This document shows positions 1 to 10,000 of a DNA stretch of 64,000 nucleotides, in pieces (position 1 is the stretch's first letter; each line of letters starts with the position of its first letter). Origin of the DNA: Anopheles merus (taxonomy: Eukaryota; Arthropoda; Insecta; Diptera; Culicidae). The stretch spans positions 51,164,442 through 51,228,441 of the forward strand of contig NC_054083.1 in assembly GCF_017562075.2 (NCBI RefSeq), in the 5' to 3' direction. Position numbers and translations under genes: made by a program. Under the pieces are notes generated by a model. It made no database searches, was not told the origin of the DNA, and was given only the letters and a program-made list of their open reading frames with translations.

Positions 1-165
1 ACACGATCCGCCAGGGTAAGAAAGACCAGAAATAGAAACATAACCGGCTTGCGTTGTAGCTGTGATAGACCGTCCCGTCGTGCAACTTCTGCATTCATAT
101 CAAACAATCGATGCAAGCATTTTTTTTAACAGCCAGAGCCTGCTAGATGAAATGAATATCGCATG
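1..165 (+). pseudogene. Relic of a C-type lectin exon
   Basis: The segment around 92-160 resembles the start of exon 2 of the lectin gene at 1374. Both carry CTTCTG, then after a similar distance (42 against 37 bases) AACAGCCAG, and then CTAGATGAA. In the intact gene these encode the FC, NSQ and LDE positions of the lectin fold. Here the frame is broken: stops fall just before the NSQ block, and similarity fades after about 165. A donor-like GGTAAG near 14-19 could be what is left of the exon 1 boundary. I read it as an old, decayed tandem copy. It is short and the match was made by eye, so chance similarity is not excluded. Confidence 0.35.
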
Positions 166-304
166 TAATCTATCATTTTATTCATCACAGATGATTGCCC
201 GAAAAGTAATAGGCGCTGGTAGCAAACAAAGCAAAGCTTATCTTGATAGTGATCTACATCCAAGGATGAACTTGCAGGGGTTTGCAGGGGTTCTGGAAAT
301 CGTG

Positions 305-1031
305 GCACACTTTCCGGACCCTTTCGCACGGGAAGTGATACTTTGGGCACGCTAGACGATAAAGCGGTCACCATTGCAAATTTCAATTTATGGGAAATGG
401 ATTCTATCGCAAACTTTTTTGTCAGAATTCTAGTGCATGATTATTCCGATTGGATTTCCATTTGGCCTTTCCATTCAGAGTGCCTTAGAATCCACATTCC
501 GTCACAATTAGATTCACTACAGTGATAGCTGTATCATTAGCTCGCCACTGCAAAGTATCACCACCGACAAACCGACGTGACACTTGCGTTACAAAACTGT
601 CCCACAAGAATGTACTGTCATTTGCCATGAAGGCGAACACTTTTGTCAAAAAGAGCTCTGTTCGCGGCTGCTTAGATGGAAACAACTTTTCCATGTACAA
701 ATGGAGGAGGAAGTATTAAGCAAGATTTTATGAAAAAAATTGGACAAAATACCCAGAAAAATCATTTGATGGGTTTCCAAAGCACTACAAATGATGTGAG
801 AAGTGGAGAAAATATTCTTCGTTGGAAGTTGGGGAGAAAAACGAAAAAGGGGTTTTAGCAGTTTCTTCTCTGTGTCAGTGTAGTAAGCGAATCATTATAG
901 AGATGGCTCTAGTGTTTAACGTATTTTCATTTGAAATGAGGAGACAACTTTTGAAGCTCATTTTGTTCGAAGTGTCACGTCGGTTTGTCGGTGGTATCAC
1001 TTCCAGTGCAAAAGTGTCTAGAAAGTGTGCT
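305..1031. repeat. Inverted-repeat (MITE-like) element
   Basis: Positions 561-584 and 971-994 are perfect 24-base inverted copies of each other. An outer, imperfect pair (305-341 and 995-1031) continues the same arms. In the right arm the two blocks are contiguous; in the left arm they are split by about 220 bases (342-560), as if something had inserted there. No transposase reading frame is present. The element lies between the lectin relic and the first intact lectin gene. The exact ends and any target duplication could not be fixed. Confidence 0.5.
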
Positions 1032-1112
1032 AAAAGCATAAAAACAGTCATCTCCTGAAAACCCCTATAATGCTGATAAGCCGATTGTCCGATCACTTCG
1101 ATCGTGAAATGT

Positions 1113-1757
1113 ATGGGATCGTCAGAACTGCATCAGCAACACATTGAGATAGATCATCGAACAGCACTGTCACATCCCCTATTTACTCCGATTATTCTGC
1201 TCTTCATGGTATCCGCTGTATTTCGCTTATCTGCCAGTAATCGTGATGCGATAGCGTATAGAGGTTTTCTGCAGAAATCGTACTACCTCGGTACCACATT
1301 CAGGGTAAATAGCCACCAACGGTCGACTGTTACCCCACTCCGAATAGTGATATCAATCGTTTAATTCGAACAGCTAAACTGGCATAAGGCAGCCGCCTTC
1401 TGTCGATCGCAAGGACGCTTCCTGGTATCGATTAACAGCCAGTCACAGCTAGATGAAGTGATTGAGTACATCAACAAAAGTGGATTCTTTAATGCGAACG
1501 AGAGCAACCTGCAACTGTGGACATCGGGCAATGATTTGGGAGAGCAAAACCAATTCCTCTGGACGTCGACCGGTGAGAGGATCGCGTTTGATCGGTGGAC
1601 CCAGGGTGAACCAAACCACGGCCGGGTGAACGATTGTACAGTGGAGCGTTGCGTGGTGCTGCAGCACTATCAAAACGGTCCCGGTGCTACCTATTCGTTC
1701 GATGATAGACCATGCGAAAAGGAATACTTTTTCATGTGCGAATCGTTGGATGGTTAG
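1113..1757 (+). CDS. C-type lectin, EPN type (array copy 1)
   Basis: Secreted C-type lectin of 191 residues, encoded by two exons (1113-1304 and 1374-1757) around a 69-base phase-0 intron (AGG|GTAAAT ... AACAG|CTAAAC). A hydrophobic stretch (TPIILLFMVSAVFRLSA, about residues 27-43) is the likely signal peptide, preceded by an unusually long leader. The other ATG at 1206 would leave too short a signal, so I chose 1113, but a missed upstream exon is possible. Exon 2 holds the whole carbohydrate-recognition domain: WTSGNDLGE, then WTQGEPN, then C-x4-C (DCTVERC), FDDRPC and the closing FMCE. EPN in the calcium site is the family signature for mannose-type sugars. It is the first intact member of a head-to-tail array; a role in haemolymph or gut immunity is family knowledge, not shown here. 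Confidence 0.85.
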
Positions 1758-2119
1758 AGTGCAGGATATAGGGCTTGTTATAGTGGTAAAACGGGATTTA
1801 GTTATCATAATTCCCAACTTTAAAGAGAAATCAAAACGTGCAAATTTCAATATTCGTATTCAATGCGTATTCTGTAGACCGTCCGAATGAACATTACAAA
1901 ATACAAAAGTTAACGGTTCCACTGGGTTCCGTATGCAATGCAAAGCAATCGCAAATGTATTAATGATGGGTTGCTGTATAACCGGGAGTTCATCGTACAT
2001 GTCGCATAGCTTGCTGTTATATCGGTTCCTCCATTGTCCTTCCACACAGACGGGCCCCAAAGATCCTACTGAGCATCGTCCTCTCGAACGCGGCTACAAG
2101 AGCTTTGTCAGATATGAAA

Positions 2120-2571
2120 ATTCCCGAGCCAATTCCGATTCCGATTCCGGAACCGATTCTGGAGTAGTTTTGGAGCCGAATTCGATTTCATAATCGGATC
2201 CAGAGTCAGCATCGTCTCTTGATTTGGAAGTGGCCGCCAAAATCACAATCAGGTCCGGAATGAGAGCTAGTTCTCGAATTGACATTAGCCCCAAACGTTT
2301 TTTCTCATGAAGATACCGAAGTCGAATTTGATTCCGGATCTGATTCTGATTGCGGAGCCAACTGCGATGCGAACTGGAGCTGATGTTGAAATTAGTTCCT
2401 AAGTCAATTTTCGATTTCAGAGCCGATTCGGCAGTCGATACCGATTCCGGAGTCGACTTCGAATCCGGAGCCGGGTCAGATTTCAGGACCTATTGTCCGT
2501 AATCGATTCCACAAAAATTCAGAGCTAGTCGGAATCGATTCCGACCAAAGCTTCCTTTTTTCCCATCACTA
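2120..2571. mobile_element. Decayed hAT-like element with GATTCCGGAGCC subterminal repeats
   Basis: From about 2120 to 2555 the sequence is a degenerate array of GATTCCG, GGAGCC and GATTCT units on both strands. It ends at 2562-2571 in CCCATCACTA, whose reverse complement TAGTGATGGG has the form of a hAT transposon terminus. A near match, TAATGATGGG, lies at 1961-1970, but the flanking 8-mers there and at 2572-2579 do not agree, so the left end is unproven. The right end abuts a LINE fragment, which it may have interrupted. No transposase is seen. Confidence 0.4.
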
Positions 2572-2579
2572 GCGTTTGA

Positions 2580-2775
2580 CGTCTCAGAGGCGTATGTGAG
2601 TACCAGCACTATGCAGGTGCGATATAGCCCCAGCTTCGTCCATCGCGACAGGTTCTTTGAGGTCCTTTCTCAGGCTCTATAATGGTCGGTTGGCAGCTGA
2701 CCTTTGACCCAAGATAGGCGAATTCTAGGATGAATCTGTACGTCACGCCTACGTTAGTTTGGACGATCGTGTTTT
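2580..2775 (-). mobile_element. Fragment of a non-LTR (LINE) reverse transcriptase
   Basis: On the - strand, two pieces of the C-terminal part of a LINE reverse transcriptase are readable in different frames. The first is FILEFAYLGSKVS (around 2735-2697), matching the F-x-YLGS-x-x-S motif of these enzymes. The second is RWTKLGLYRTCIVLVLTYAS followed by ET (around 2645-2583), matching the LYxTxIxPVLxYASETW block that follows it in intact elements. The frame changes between the two blocks and the open frame ends at about 2580, next to the hAT-like terminus. It is a dead, truncated copy. The clade (RTE-like or another) cannot be told from this much sequence. Confidence 0.6.
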
Positions 2776-3247
2776 TGTGTGAAACGAGGAGCGGAAAGAA
2801 GAGTTGAGGTCCCCTACACTTGTTGAGCTGGGGAGCAGTGGGAAGGATAGGGAGGGGCTGTTTATCGTTGATCACGGGTCGATCACTAATACAGCGCCGT
2901 ACTCTCCCTACTGTTATACACACTGGTTATACTAACGATCCACGGGGCGCCCCAGGCAACCGCCTAGATCGACCACCGTTTGATCCGCGACTGCGTTCGA
3001 TATAAGATTTCAGTTCCCCTGGGCCGTATGCAATGCTAAGCTGTCGAAAATCAGCAAAAACAGATTCTATGTTCGATACAAAAGTGGTAAACATTATGGT
3101 CAGGTTTTTAATGTTATTCAAAATCCATCGTTCCGCCTGTAGGACGATTGTAAAGCGTCGGCCTTTTCAGTTTGCAATCGATTAGTTTACAGTAAGAACT
3201 CCGCTATTTGGTGCTCATCGCTGCCATCGAAGATTCATTTCCCCAAG

Positions 3248-3853
3248 ATGGGTTGTTTGGTGAAGGTTTCTTTGTGCTTGATTTATGTGATTTTCTCCCT
3301 ATTAAGCACCATACAGTCGCAGCGGAATAGTGACATTGGTTTTTGCCATATCTCGCAATAAAGAGTATCTCTTTATAAACACTTTTAAGGTAAAAAAATA
3401 GCTTCGTTCGAACCTTATAAACCGATACCAGCATTGTTAGAGTAAAAGCTTCCCAATATCTTAATAATCTTCCTCATTGACAGCTATCCTGGCAGAAAGC
3501 GTTCGAGTACCTGTCGTCGTGAAGGCATGTTTCTGGTGTCGATTCAGGACCAGGAAGAGTTTGATGCGATAAAAAATGTGATAAATACGAGTGACTACTG
3601 GAAAAAGGACGATTACCTTTACATGTGAACATCGTTGAACGATATCGGCGAAGAGGGCGAATACTATTGGGCCTCGACCGGGACGCGGTATACGTTTGAT
3701 TCGTGGAGGGACGGCGAACCAAGCAACAGCGTGCATGACAGCTGCACCGATGAGGATTGTGCTGCGTTGGTCCATCATCGGGATCTAAGCGTCACGTACG
3801 GATTGGACGATCGCGATTGTTCCAGCAAATATGTGTTTATGTGCGAAAGATGA
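3248..3853 (+). pseudogene. C-type lectin pseudogene (array copy 2)
   Basis: The two-exon lectin layout is preserved: a signal-peptide exon from ATG 3248 to 3389, donor AAG|GTAAAA, acceptor TTGACAG at 3483, and a recognition-domain exon 3484-3853. Three lesions break it. An extra T in the T-run 3340-3344 shifts the frame in exon 1. An extra C at about 3510-3511 shifts it early in exon 2. A TGA at 3626-3628 replaces the Trp codon of the M-W-T-S motif. Downstream, the frame resumes cleanly with SLNDIGEEGEYYWASTGTR, WRDGEPS and C-x4-C to the final MCER. The sugar-site triplet is EPS, not EPN. It is closest to the next gene (4229), sharing GEEG-YYWASTGTR and TYGLDDR. With little other decay, the loss looks recent, or one or two lesions may be sequencing errors. 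Confidence 0.85.
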
Positions 3854-4228
3854 GCTCGTGAGTGGTGACGTTTTTGTAATATTATGAAGAGAAATCATAA
3901 ATAAGATAAAATATTCCTGAAAATAATACACGAACGTATTGGTTTTCCATGAGATTTGTAAAAACAGAGGTTCCTGTTCAGACCTGTAATGATGAAGATC
4001 GCGACGCTTCGGCCCAACGAGGCATTGATACCTCACCACCCTTCTTCTTTTGGTAGCAGATGGCCAAACCTATAACAGGTTCTGTAATCGATACACAGGT
4101 GATAACAAAACCATGGTTCAGTAATAATTCATCGTGCTGTCGTGTCTGTTCGGATGATTTTAAAAATTCGGCCTAAAATTTGGGGTGTGAATTTAGTTGA
4201 TCATCGCTTCCGAAGTCATTCCCCCGAC

Positions 4229-4820
4229 ATGAGTCGTCGTGTGCGCTGCTCGGTAAAGGATTCTATGTGCCTAATTTTAGTGAGTTTCTCCCTAGTACAA
4301 GCACAGCAACATGTCGAAATTGATTTTGCAGCTTCGCGCCACAAAGAGTATCTCTTTATAAGCACCTTCAATGTAAATATTAGCTTCCTTTCAACCAACT
4401 TCCTAATCCATAAGAGCAAAGCAATCCATCGCCAACTTTTATCATTAACAGCTATCCTGGCACAAAGCGTTCGAGTACTGCCGTGGTCAGGGCATGTTCC
4501 TGGTGTCCATACAAAACCGGGAAGAGCTTGAAGCGGTGAAAGATACGATCAATATGAGTGGATTTTGGAAAAAGAATCACTATCTGCACATGTGGACGTC
4601 ATTGAACGACATCGGTGAAGAGGGCCAATATTATTGGGCCTCCACAGGGACGCGCACTCAGCTCGATTTGTGGAGGGACACCGATCCGAACAATAGCCAG
4701 CATGATACCTGCACCGATGAGGATTGTGTTGCGTTGGTCCATTTTCGGGATCTTACCGTTACGTACGGATTGGACGATCGGGCATGTTCGAGCGAGTTCA
4801 TGTTTATGTGCGAAACGTGA
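4229..4820 (+). CDS. C-type lectin with DPN motif (array copy 3)
   Basis: Predicted secreted lectin of 170 residues in two exons (4229-4372 and 4452-4820) separated by a 79-base phase-0 intron (AAT|GTAAAT ... ACAG|CTATCC). The start at 4229 gives a signal peptide with the core MCLILVSFSLVQAQ. The recognition domain has WTSLNDIGEEGQYYWAS, then WRDTDPN, the conserved C-x4-C pair (TCTDEDC), GLDDRAC and a final FMCET. The calcium-site triplet is DPN instead of the mannose-type EPN or galactose-type QPD, so sugar preference cannot be read off. An AATAAA at 4920-4925 is the likely poly(A) signal. It is the nearest relative of the pseudogene just upstream, which suggests a local tandem duplication. 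Confidence 0.85.
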
Positions 4821-5238
4821 GCTTAAAAGTGTTACAATTCATTGTGATGTTATGAGCCAGCCGGTTTAATGTTCTATCAGTGTGTGAATTCAATGTACGT
4901 GTTGGTAGATTAAGCTAAAAATAAATAATACAAAAAAACATCTCATTCAAGTTAAGAAGATGCTCTAGTCGATCATCAACCCATTCGCATCCGATTATAG
5001 AAGGTCAACAGTTCTGCGATCACTTCACATTGATGTTGGTGTGTCTGTGTGTGCGCTCTTCAAACAGGTTCGGCACACACGCTTCCACAATGCTTCCATG
5101 CCGATGAGCCCTGCGTTCCTAACAAATCAGTGTTGTGTTGGTATTGATTATGCTGCTCCAGCGTCTATCTGCAGCGTCGGTGGACTCGTCGCACGATCGT
5201 ACCCGGGTGGTCAGTGTTTTCGAAGCCATCGCTAAGAA

Positions 5239-5822
5239 ATGATGAAACCACAGACACTGTTTCTGGTGCTCCTGCTAACGGCACTTCAGCTGTCGGCCCA
5301 GGACACGACATTCGGTCTCTTCCGGCAGAAGGAGTACTACTTCAGCAGCTCTTTCAAGGTGAGTGTGTTAATCTTCTTGAAACATTTGCGCGAAATCTCG
5401 GTATTACGATCGCTTATCTCTTATCCACCACGATCCAGCTCAACTGGTACAAGGCGGTCGAGTACTGCCGATCGCGCGGCATGTTCCTGCTGTCGGTGCG
5501 AAATGCCGAGGAGCGGGAAGCCGTCATCGAGTATCTGGACAGTACCGGGTACACGAAAACGCACAAAGGCCTGATGGCCTGGATATCGGCGAACGATCTC
5601 GGCGAGGAGGGCGAATTCCACTGGGCCTCGACGGGGGAGCGCGTAAACTATCAGAACTGGAGCGAGACGGAACCGAACGATTACAAGATCGACGACTGCA
5701 ACGGAGAGGACTGTGCGATCCTGGAGTACTGGTCGGAGGGTGGGGCCAACTATAACTACACCTTCAACGATCGGTTCTGTGGGCGGGAGTATCTGTTTAT
5801 CTGCGAAACGTTGCCTGCATGA
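5239..5822 (+). CDS. C-type lectin, EPN type (array copy 4)
   Basis: Secreted lectin of 167 residues in two exons (5239-5358, 5439-5822) with an 80-base phase-0 intron (AAG|GTGAGT ... TCCAG|CTCAAC). The signal peptide is textbook: MMKPQTLFLVLLLTALQLSA, with cleavage likely before QDTT. An adjacent in-frame ATG at 5242 could also serve as start. The recognition domain shows LNWYKAVEYC, WISANDLGEEGEFHWAS, WSETEPN, DCNGEDC, FNDRFC and FICET. EPN plus the ND pair (FND) are the canonical calcium and sugar ligands, making this the most orthodox mannose-type member of the array. NWS and NYT are possible N-glycosylation sites. The mature protein has five cysteines, so one is left unpaired by the two standard bridges. 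Confidence 0.9.
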
Positions 5823-6301
5823 TGTATGTACTTGACCTGATGTTTTTATGTGAAGAATTTTGAGTAAACCACAACCAGTTAGGAGCGTGCTCGCTTTGCT
5901 AGCCCCTACTTCAGCGATCTTGGGTTTTCTTTTCGGTTATTCCGAGGTCAAGGATTTTGCATGCAGCATGAGTTAAACGCCGTGCGTATAGCGATAACCT
6001 TCCACTCCGCGACAACCATGCGACAACACCACCACCCCATCACCTTCCGCAATCCGTCCCGACGCAGACCTGAATTTTGTAGTCAAACAACGGGAAGCCC
6101 AAGAAGAAACTGGTTTTACTGTGATCGCGATCGCACAGCCAGCTGCATCGCCCTACCCTAAGAGACACACAGACAGCGACAGCAAGATGATGTTGATGAC
6201 CACACAGTTATTTGGTGCGTAATTTCCACACTATCCGTTAGAATCGTTTGCGACGCGAGCGTGTGTGGACAGACGTGTTGTTGAACGTGAGCGACCGCAC
6301 C

Positions 6302-6900
6302 ATGGAAACGAAACGCTTGGCCAACTTGGTGGCGATTTTGCTCAGCTTCCTGGCAGTTGGGTTCATCAGCACGCAGAAGGACATCAACACATTTGGCATA
6401 TTTCGGGAGAAGTCGTACTACTTCGGGAACACATTTAAGGTAATTTGTGTAGTGTGGTGTCGTAACACGCCTTGTGGTTGATTAAAAGTGCCATTTTTTT
6501 CATCGCTCACACACACACACAGCTTAACTGGTATAAGGCGTCGGAGTACTGTAGAACTCGCGGCATGTTTCTGGTGACAATCAACAACGATGAACAGCTG
6601 GATGGTGTAATCGAGTATATCGAGAAGAGTGGATACACGAAAACGCACGACATCCTGCACATGTGGACGTCCGGTAACGATCTCGGGGAGGAAGGGCAAT
6701 TCTTCTGCTCCTCGACCGGCGAACGGCTGACGTTCGATCGGTGGACCAAAAACGAACCGAACAACGCGATGCACGACAACTGCACGTACGAGCACTGCGT
6801 CGTGCTGGAGTACTTCCGGCCGTGGTCCATCAACTACACCTTCGACGATAGGCCGTGCGGGTCGAACAATTTCTTCATGTGTGAAACGTTGTACGATTAG
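6302..6900 (+). CDS. C-type lectin, EPN type (array copy 5)
   Basis: Secreted lectin of 171 residues in two exons (6302-6439, 6523-6900) with an 83-base phase-0 intron that ends in a CA microsatellite (AAG|GTAATT ... ACACACAG|CTTAAC). The signal core is LANLVAILLSFLAVGFIS. The recognition domain has LNWYKASEYC, MWTSGNDLGEEGQFFC, WTKNEPN, NCTYEHC, FDDRPC and FMCET; an NYT sequon lies just before FDD. Where every sister gene has Trp in the F/Y-x-W-x-S-T-G segment, this one has Cys (TGC at 6706-6708), giving six cysteines in the domain. The 480 bases between it and the previous gene hold no recognisable element. The 3' end converges on the microcephalin gene. Confidence 0.9.
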
Positions 6901-7036
6901 ATCCCCGGCGGTGGTGCTTTCGGTTGTGTGATTTAAGTGGATTAATAAGATAGTGTGTGCTTTATATTTGCGACTTGCAACAGTACATTACTGTGTGTTA
7001 GTGTTGATTCTTACCTATATAATAGTCAGTCTTTAA

Positions 7037-7042
7037 AATAAA
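7037..7042 (+). terminator. Poly(A) signal of the last lectin gene
   Basis: AATAAA lies 137 bases after the stop codon of the lectin gene at 6302-6900 and only 12 bases before the stop codon of the convergent microcephalin gene. Cleavage 10-30 bases downstream would put the lectin transcript's end inside the other gene's coding exon. Confidence 0.6.
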
Positions 7043-7053
7043 CAGTATCACAC

Positions 7054-10000
7054 TCACTCGATGCGATACTTTTTCGACAGCTTCTTTACCTTGTTGATGG
7101 TAATGCTGTCCAGAATCCAGCCGGGTGCAACCACAATCTGCCCCTCGGCCGGTGCCGCATCGTTATCGTTCGGTTCCACCACGAGAAACTTTGCCCGCGA
7201 CGCATCACCGGTCACCTTCCCGCGGCACAGCACGATCAGCTCACGCAACTGCTGCACGGGCACGGCACAGCGCGGTGATATCCAGAATGGGGCAAAGTCA
7301 GCCCACAGCTCGTTGCGGTACTGGCTGCCGAAGGCTTGCCGTTCGCTCCGGTTCAGCTGTACCGCGCGGGAAAACTCCTTCAGCTCGAACCGTTCCTCCG
7401 GCAGCCACCGACCGGCGTGGTACGATTCTACGATCCATTCGTAGCGCACGATCCACAGACCGCGGATGAGCGCACGCAGCAGATTGATCGTACGGCGCGG
7501 CTCGAGCGTTACCAGATGTGTGGTGTTGTCGGACACGTTCGCTTCGATGATGAATCCGTCAAGGCTTGCAATGGCCTGGGGAAGGCAAGGGGAGAGAAAG
7601 AAAAAAGATTATAAATGTTGTTTTTTGATAGCGATGGAGGTAGTTCATGGGAGATTGTACCGAAGGGACACAGCACGTGACAGGCAAAGAAAGGCATTTG
7701 GTTGTTTCGTTAAAAAAAAGTGCTAACACATGACTTTATTGAGCCAGTTGTAGTTGGGAAAACAATGGGTAGAATGAAAATAAGCACGCAAACTAGCTAA
7801 AAAACCACAAACACACCTCCCCGATTTCACTACATGCAATTGCCCCTCTTTCGACAGATGTTTCGCGAGCTACAATAACATCCAACAACTGCCCCTTTTG
7901 CCAAGCTAAAAACTCAATTCCATCCCCATTTTTGTGTTCAATTCACTGAGGGTTTACATATCATGCTCCGATCTCTACTACTGAAAGCGTACCTCCTTCA
8001 CGAACGTGCTCTGCTCGGTGTGCAGGTTAGTGGTGGCTAGGTATTGACGGGGAAGCAGTGGTCCACCGTTTGGCTGTGTTTGCCCACCGTTCGGTGGATA
8101 CTGTGATGCCATCGTCGGTAGACCTCTTCCAACAGGGAATAGATTCTTCCTCGGTCCTTCCTTCTCTGGCTGACACTGGCCAGGTTCGGCCTGCGACGTG
8201 AACAGTGCCGTTGTGCGCCGTTTCTTCGTTAACGAGCTTGTCGGGCTTTTCATATCACTTGAAGGTGCCAGTGAGCGTCGTTTCGTCGCTGCTGGTGTTT
8301 TACTACGGCCGACGGTGGCCAGTCGCGGCATTATGTCCTCTTCCGATGTTTGAACATTAAATAGTTTACGCTTGCGGGGTGGTTCTTCGGTCGTTTGAGG
8401 TGGTGGTGCTTTTTCGGTCGATTTGGCCGCCTTCCGGTAGTATGTATCCATACAGGTTTGAATGGCCTGAGGTGTTGGTGATTTTAAGACAACTTCAACC
8501 GGTGCCATGGAGGGAAGTGGTCTATCCGTCGTGGGGTTAGCTTCTCCACTTTGTGGCTTGGATGCTGCTGCTGCAGCTGCTGCCGCCGCCTGACGATTGA
8601 TTTCCGTCAGCCGATGGTCCATAATGTCCATCGTGATGTCAAACACGGTACGACGACGCCGATCCGGTGCACGCGTTGAGCTGAAGACGAGCGAATCTTC
8701 GTACTGCTGGAGGAGCGTTTTTCCACGGTTCGGTGCTGAGGTCGGTTCCGGCGGTTCCACCGTACACTTTGGCGTAGAGCTGGAGGTAGGATTCGGTCGA
8801 TTGACGATACTGCTGCCATCGGCATGCGTTTGACGGGAGTCCGACTGTTGGTGGAATGAATCGAGCGGTGGTGGTGTTTCACTCACTTCCAGCGGTTCCA
8901 TCGGGGTGGAGGAGTGGCTCGGTGTGTGGAGTGTTCTACGCCTGTTGATTAGGGAAAGTCCCAGCGATGATCGTGTCGTATCGTTCGATGCCGCCTTAAT
9001 GATTGCATCCGTCGCACGCTCAACGGTCGGGATGAACAGGGTTCGGCGACGATCCTTTGGGGCGTTTTTCGCAGGACGATTGCCTTCTTCCGATGAAATA
9101 CTTATTACAGATCCAGTGCTGTTTATCTTTGTCAGTTCTCCGGCAATGGGATTCTGACGAATAATGCTTGACATTTCCATGTCTTTCGGTGAGCAGATCG
9201 TACCACGTGCTCTCGAAATGACCTTCTTTGCCGTTAAATCAGTCTTTGTTAGTTCCATCGATATGGCCGCAGATACGGGTGGCGTATTCTCCTCATTACC
9301 GAAAGCGATCGTCTTTCGCCGGGAACGTTTGTTCTTCGAGACGATAGACGCTGGTGTGACTACTGCTGGACGACCGGAAGTTTCGGCTTCCTTTGCAGCA
9401 ACGATCGTTTTACGCCGACTAGATACTCGCACCGGGGGAAGCTGCACGGACGAATCGCTGATTGTGATAGGTTCTTCCGTTTGGTTGAGATCGTTACGCT
9501 CACTGAGACTAGGTTGATGATCCTTCGGGAGAGAAACATGTTCCTTTCCGCTCGGAATGAGTGTGCTGCGACGCGTGCGAGCGGCTCTGGCGGTGGTCGT
9601 GGTGGATGGCACCGTGTCAATTTCAGTCGCAGCGGCAGCAGCAACGATAGTCTTACGCCGGTTTGAAGCGTTAGCCGACTTTTCCGGTTCGATGGAAGTT
9701 GTTTCCTCATTTGGTAGCACGATCGTTTTACGTCGAAAAGTCTGCTTTGGAGTTTCATCGATCTCATTGCAGTTGGTGTCGGCCACGATCTGCTCCTCTT
9801 CTACATTCGTCATTTGCGGGGTAAACATTACCGTCTTGCGACGCCCTCGGGGAGTGCCGGAAGATCGTGGCTTCGTTCCAGATCCGGGGAAAAGTGCTCG
9901 ACGTGAAAGCGTTTCGTTGTTCGCTTCCTGTGGTGTTTGCTCCTCTCTGGCCGCATTGGTACCGAAGGAAGTGGTTGGTGTTGTGGTTGAGGTCGGATTA

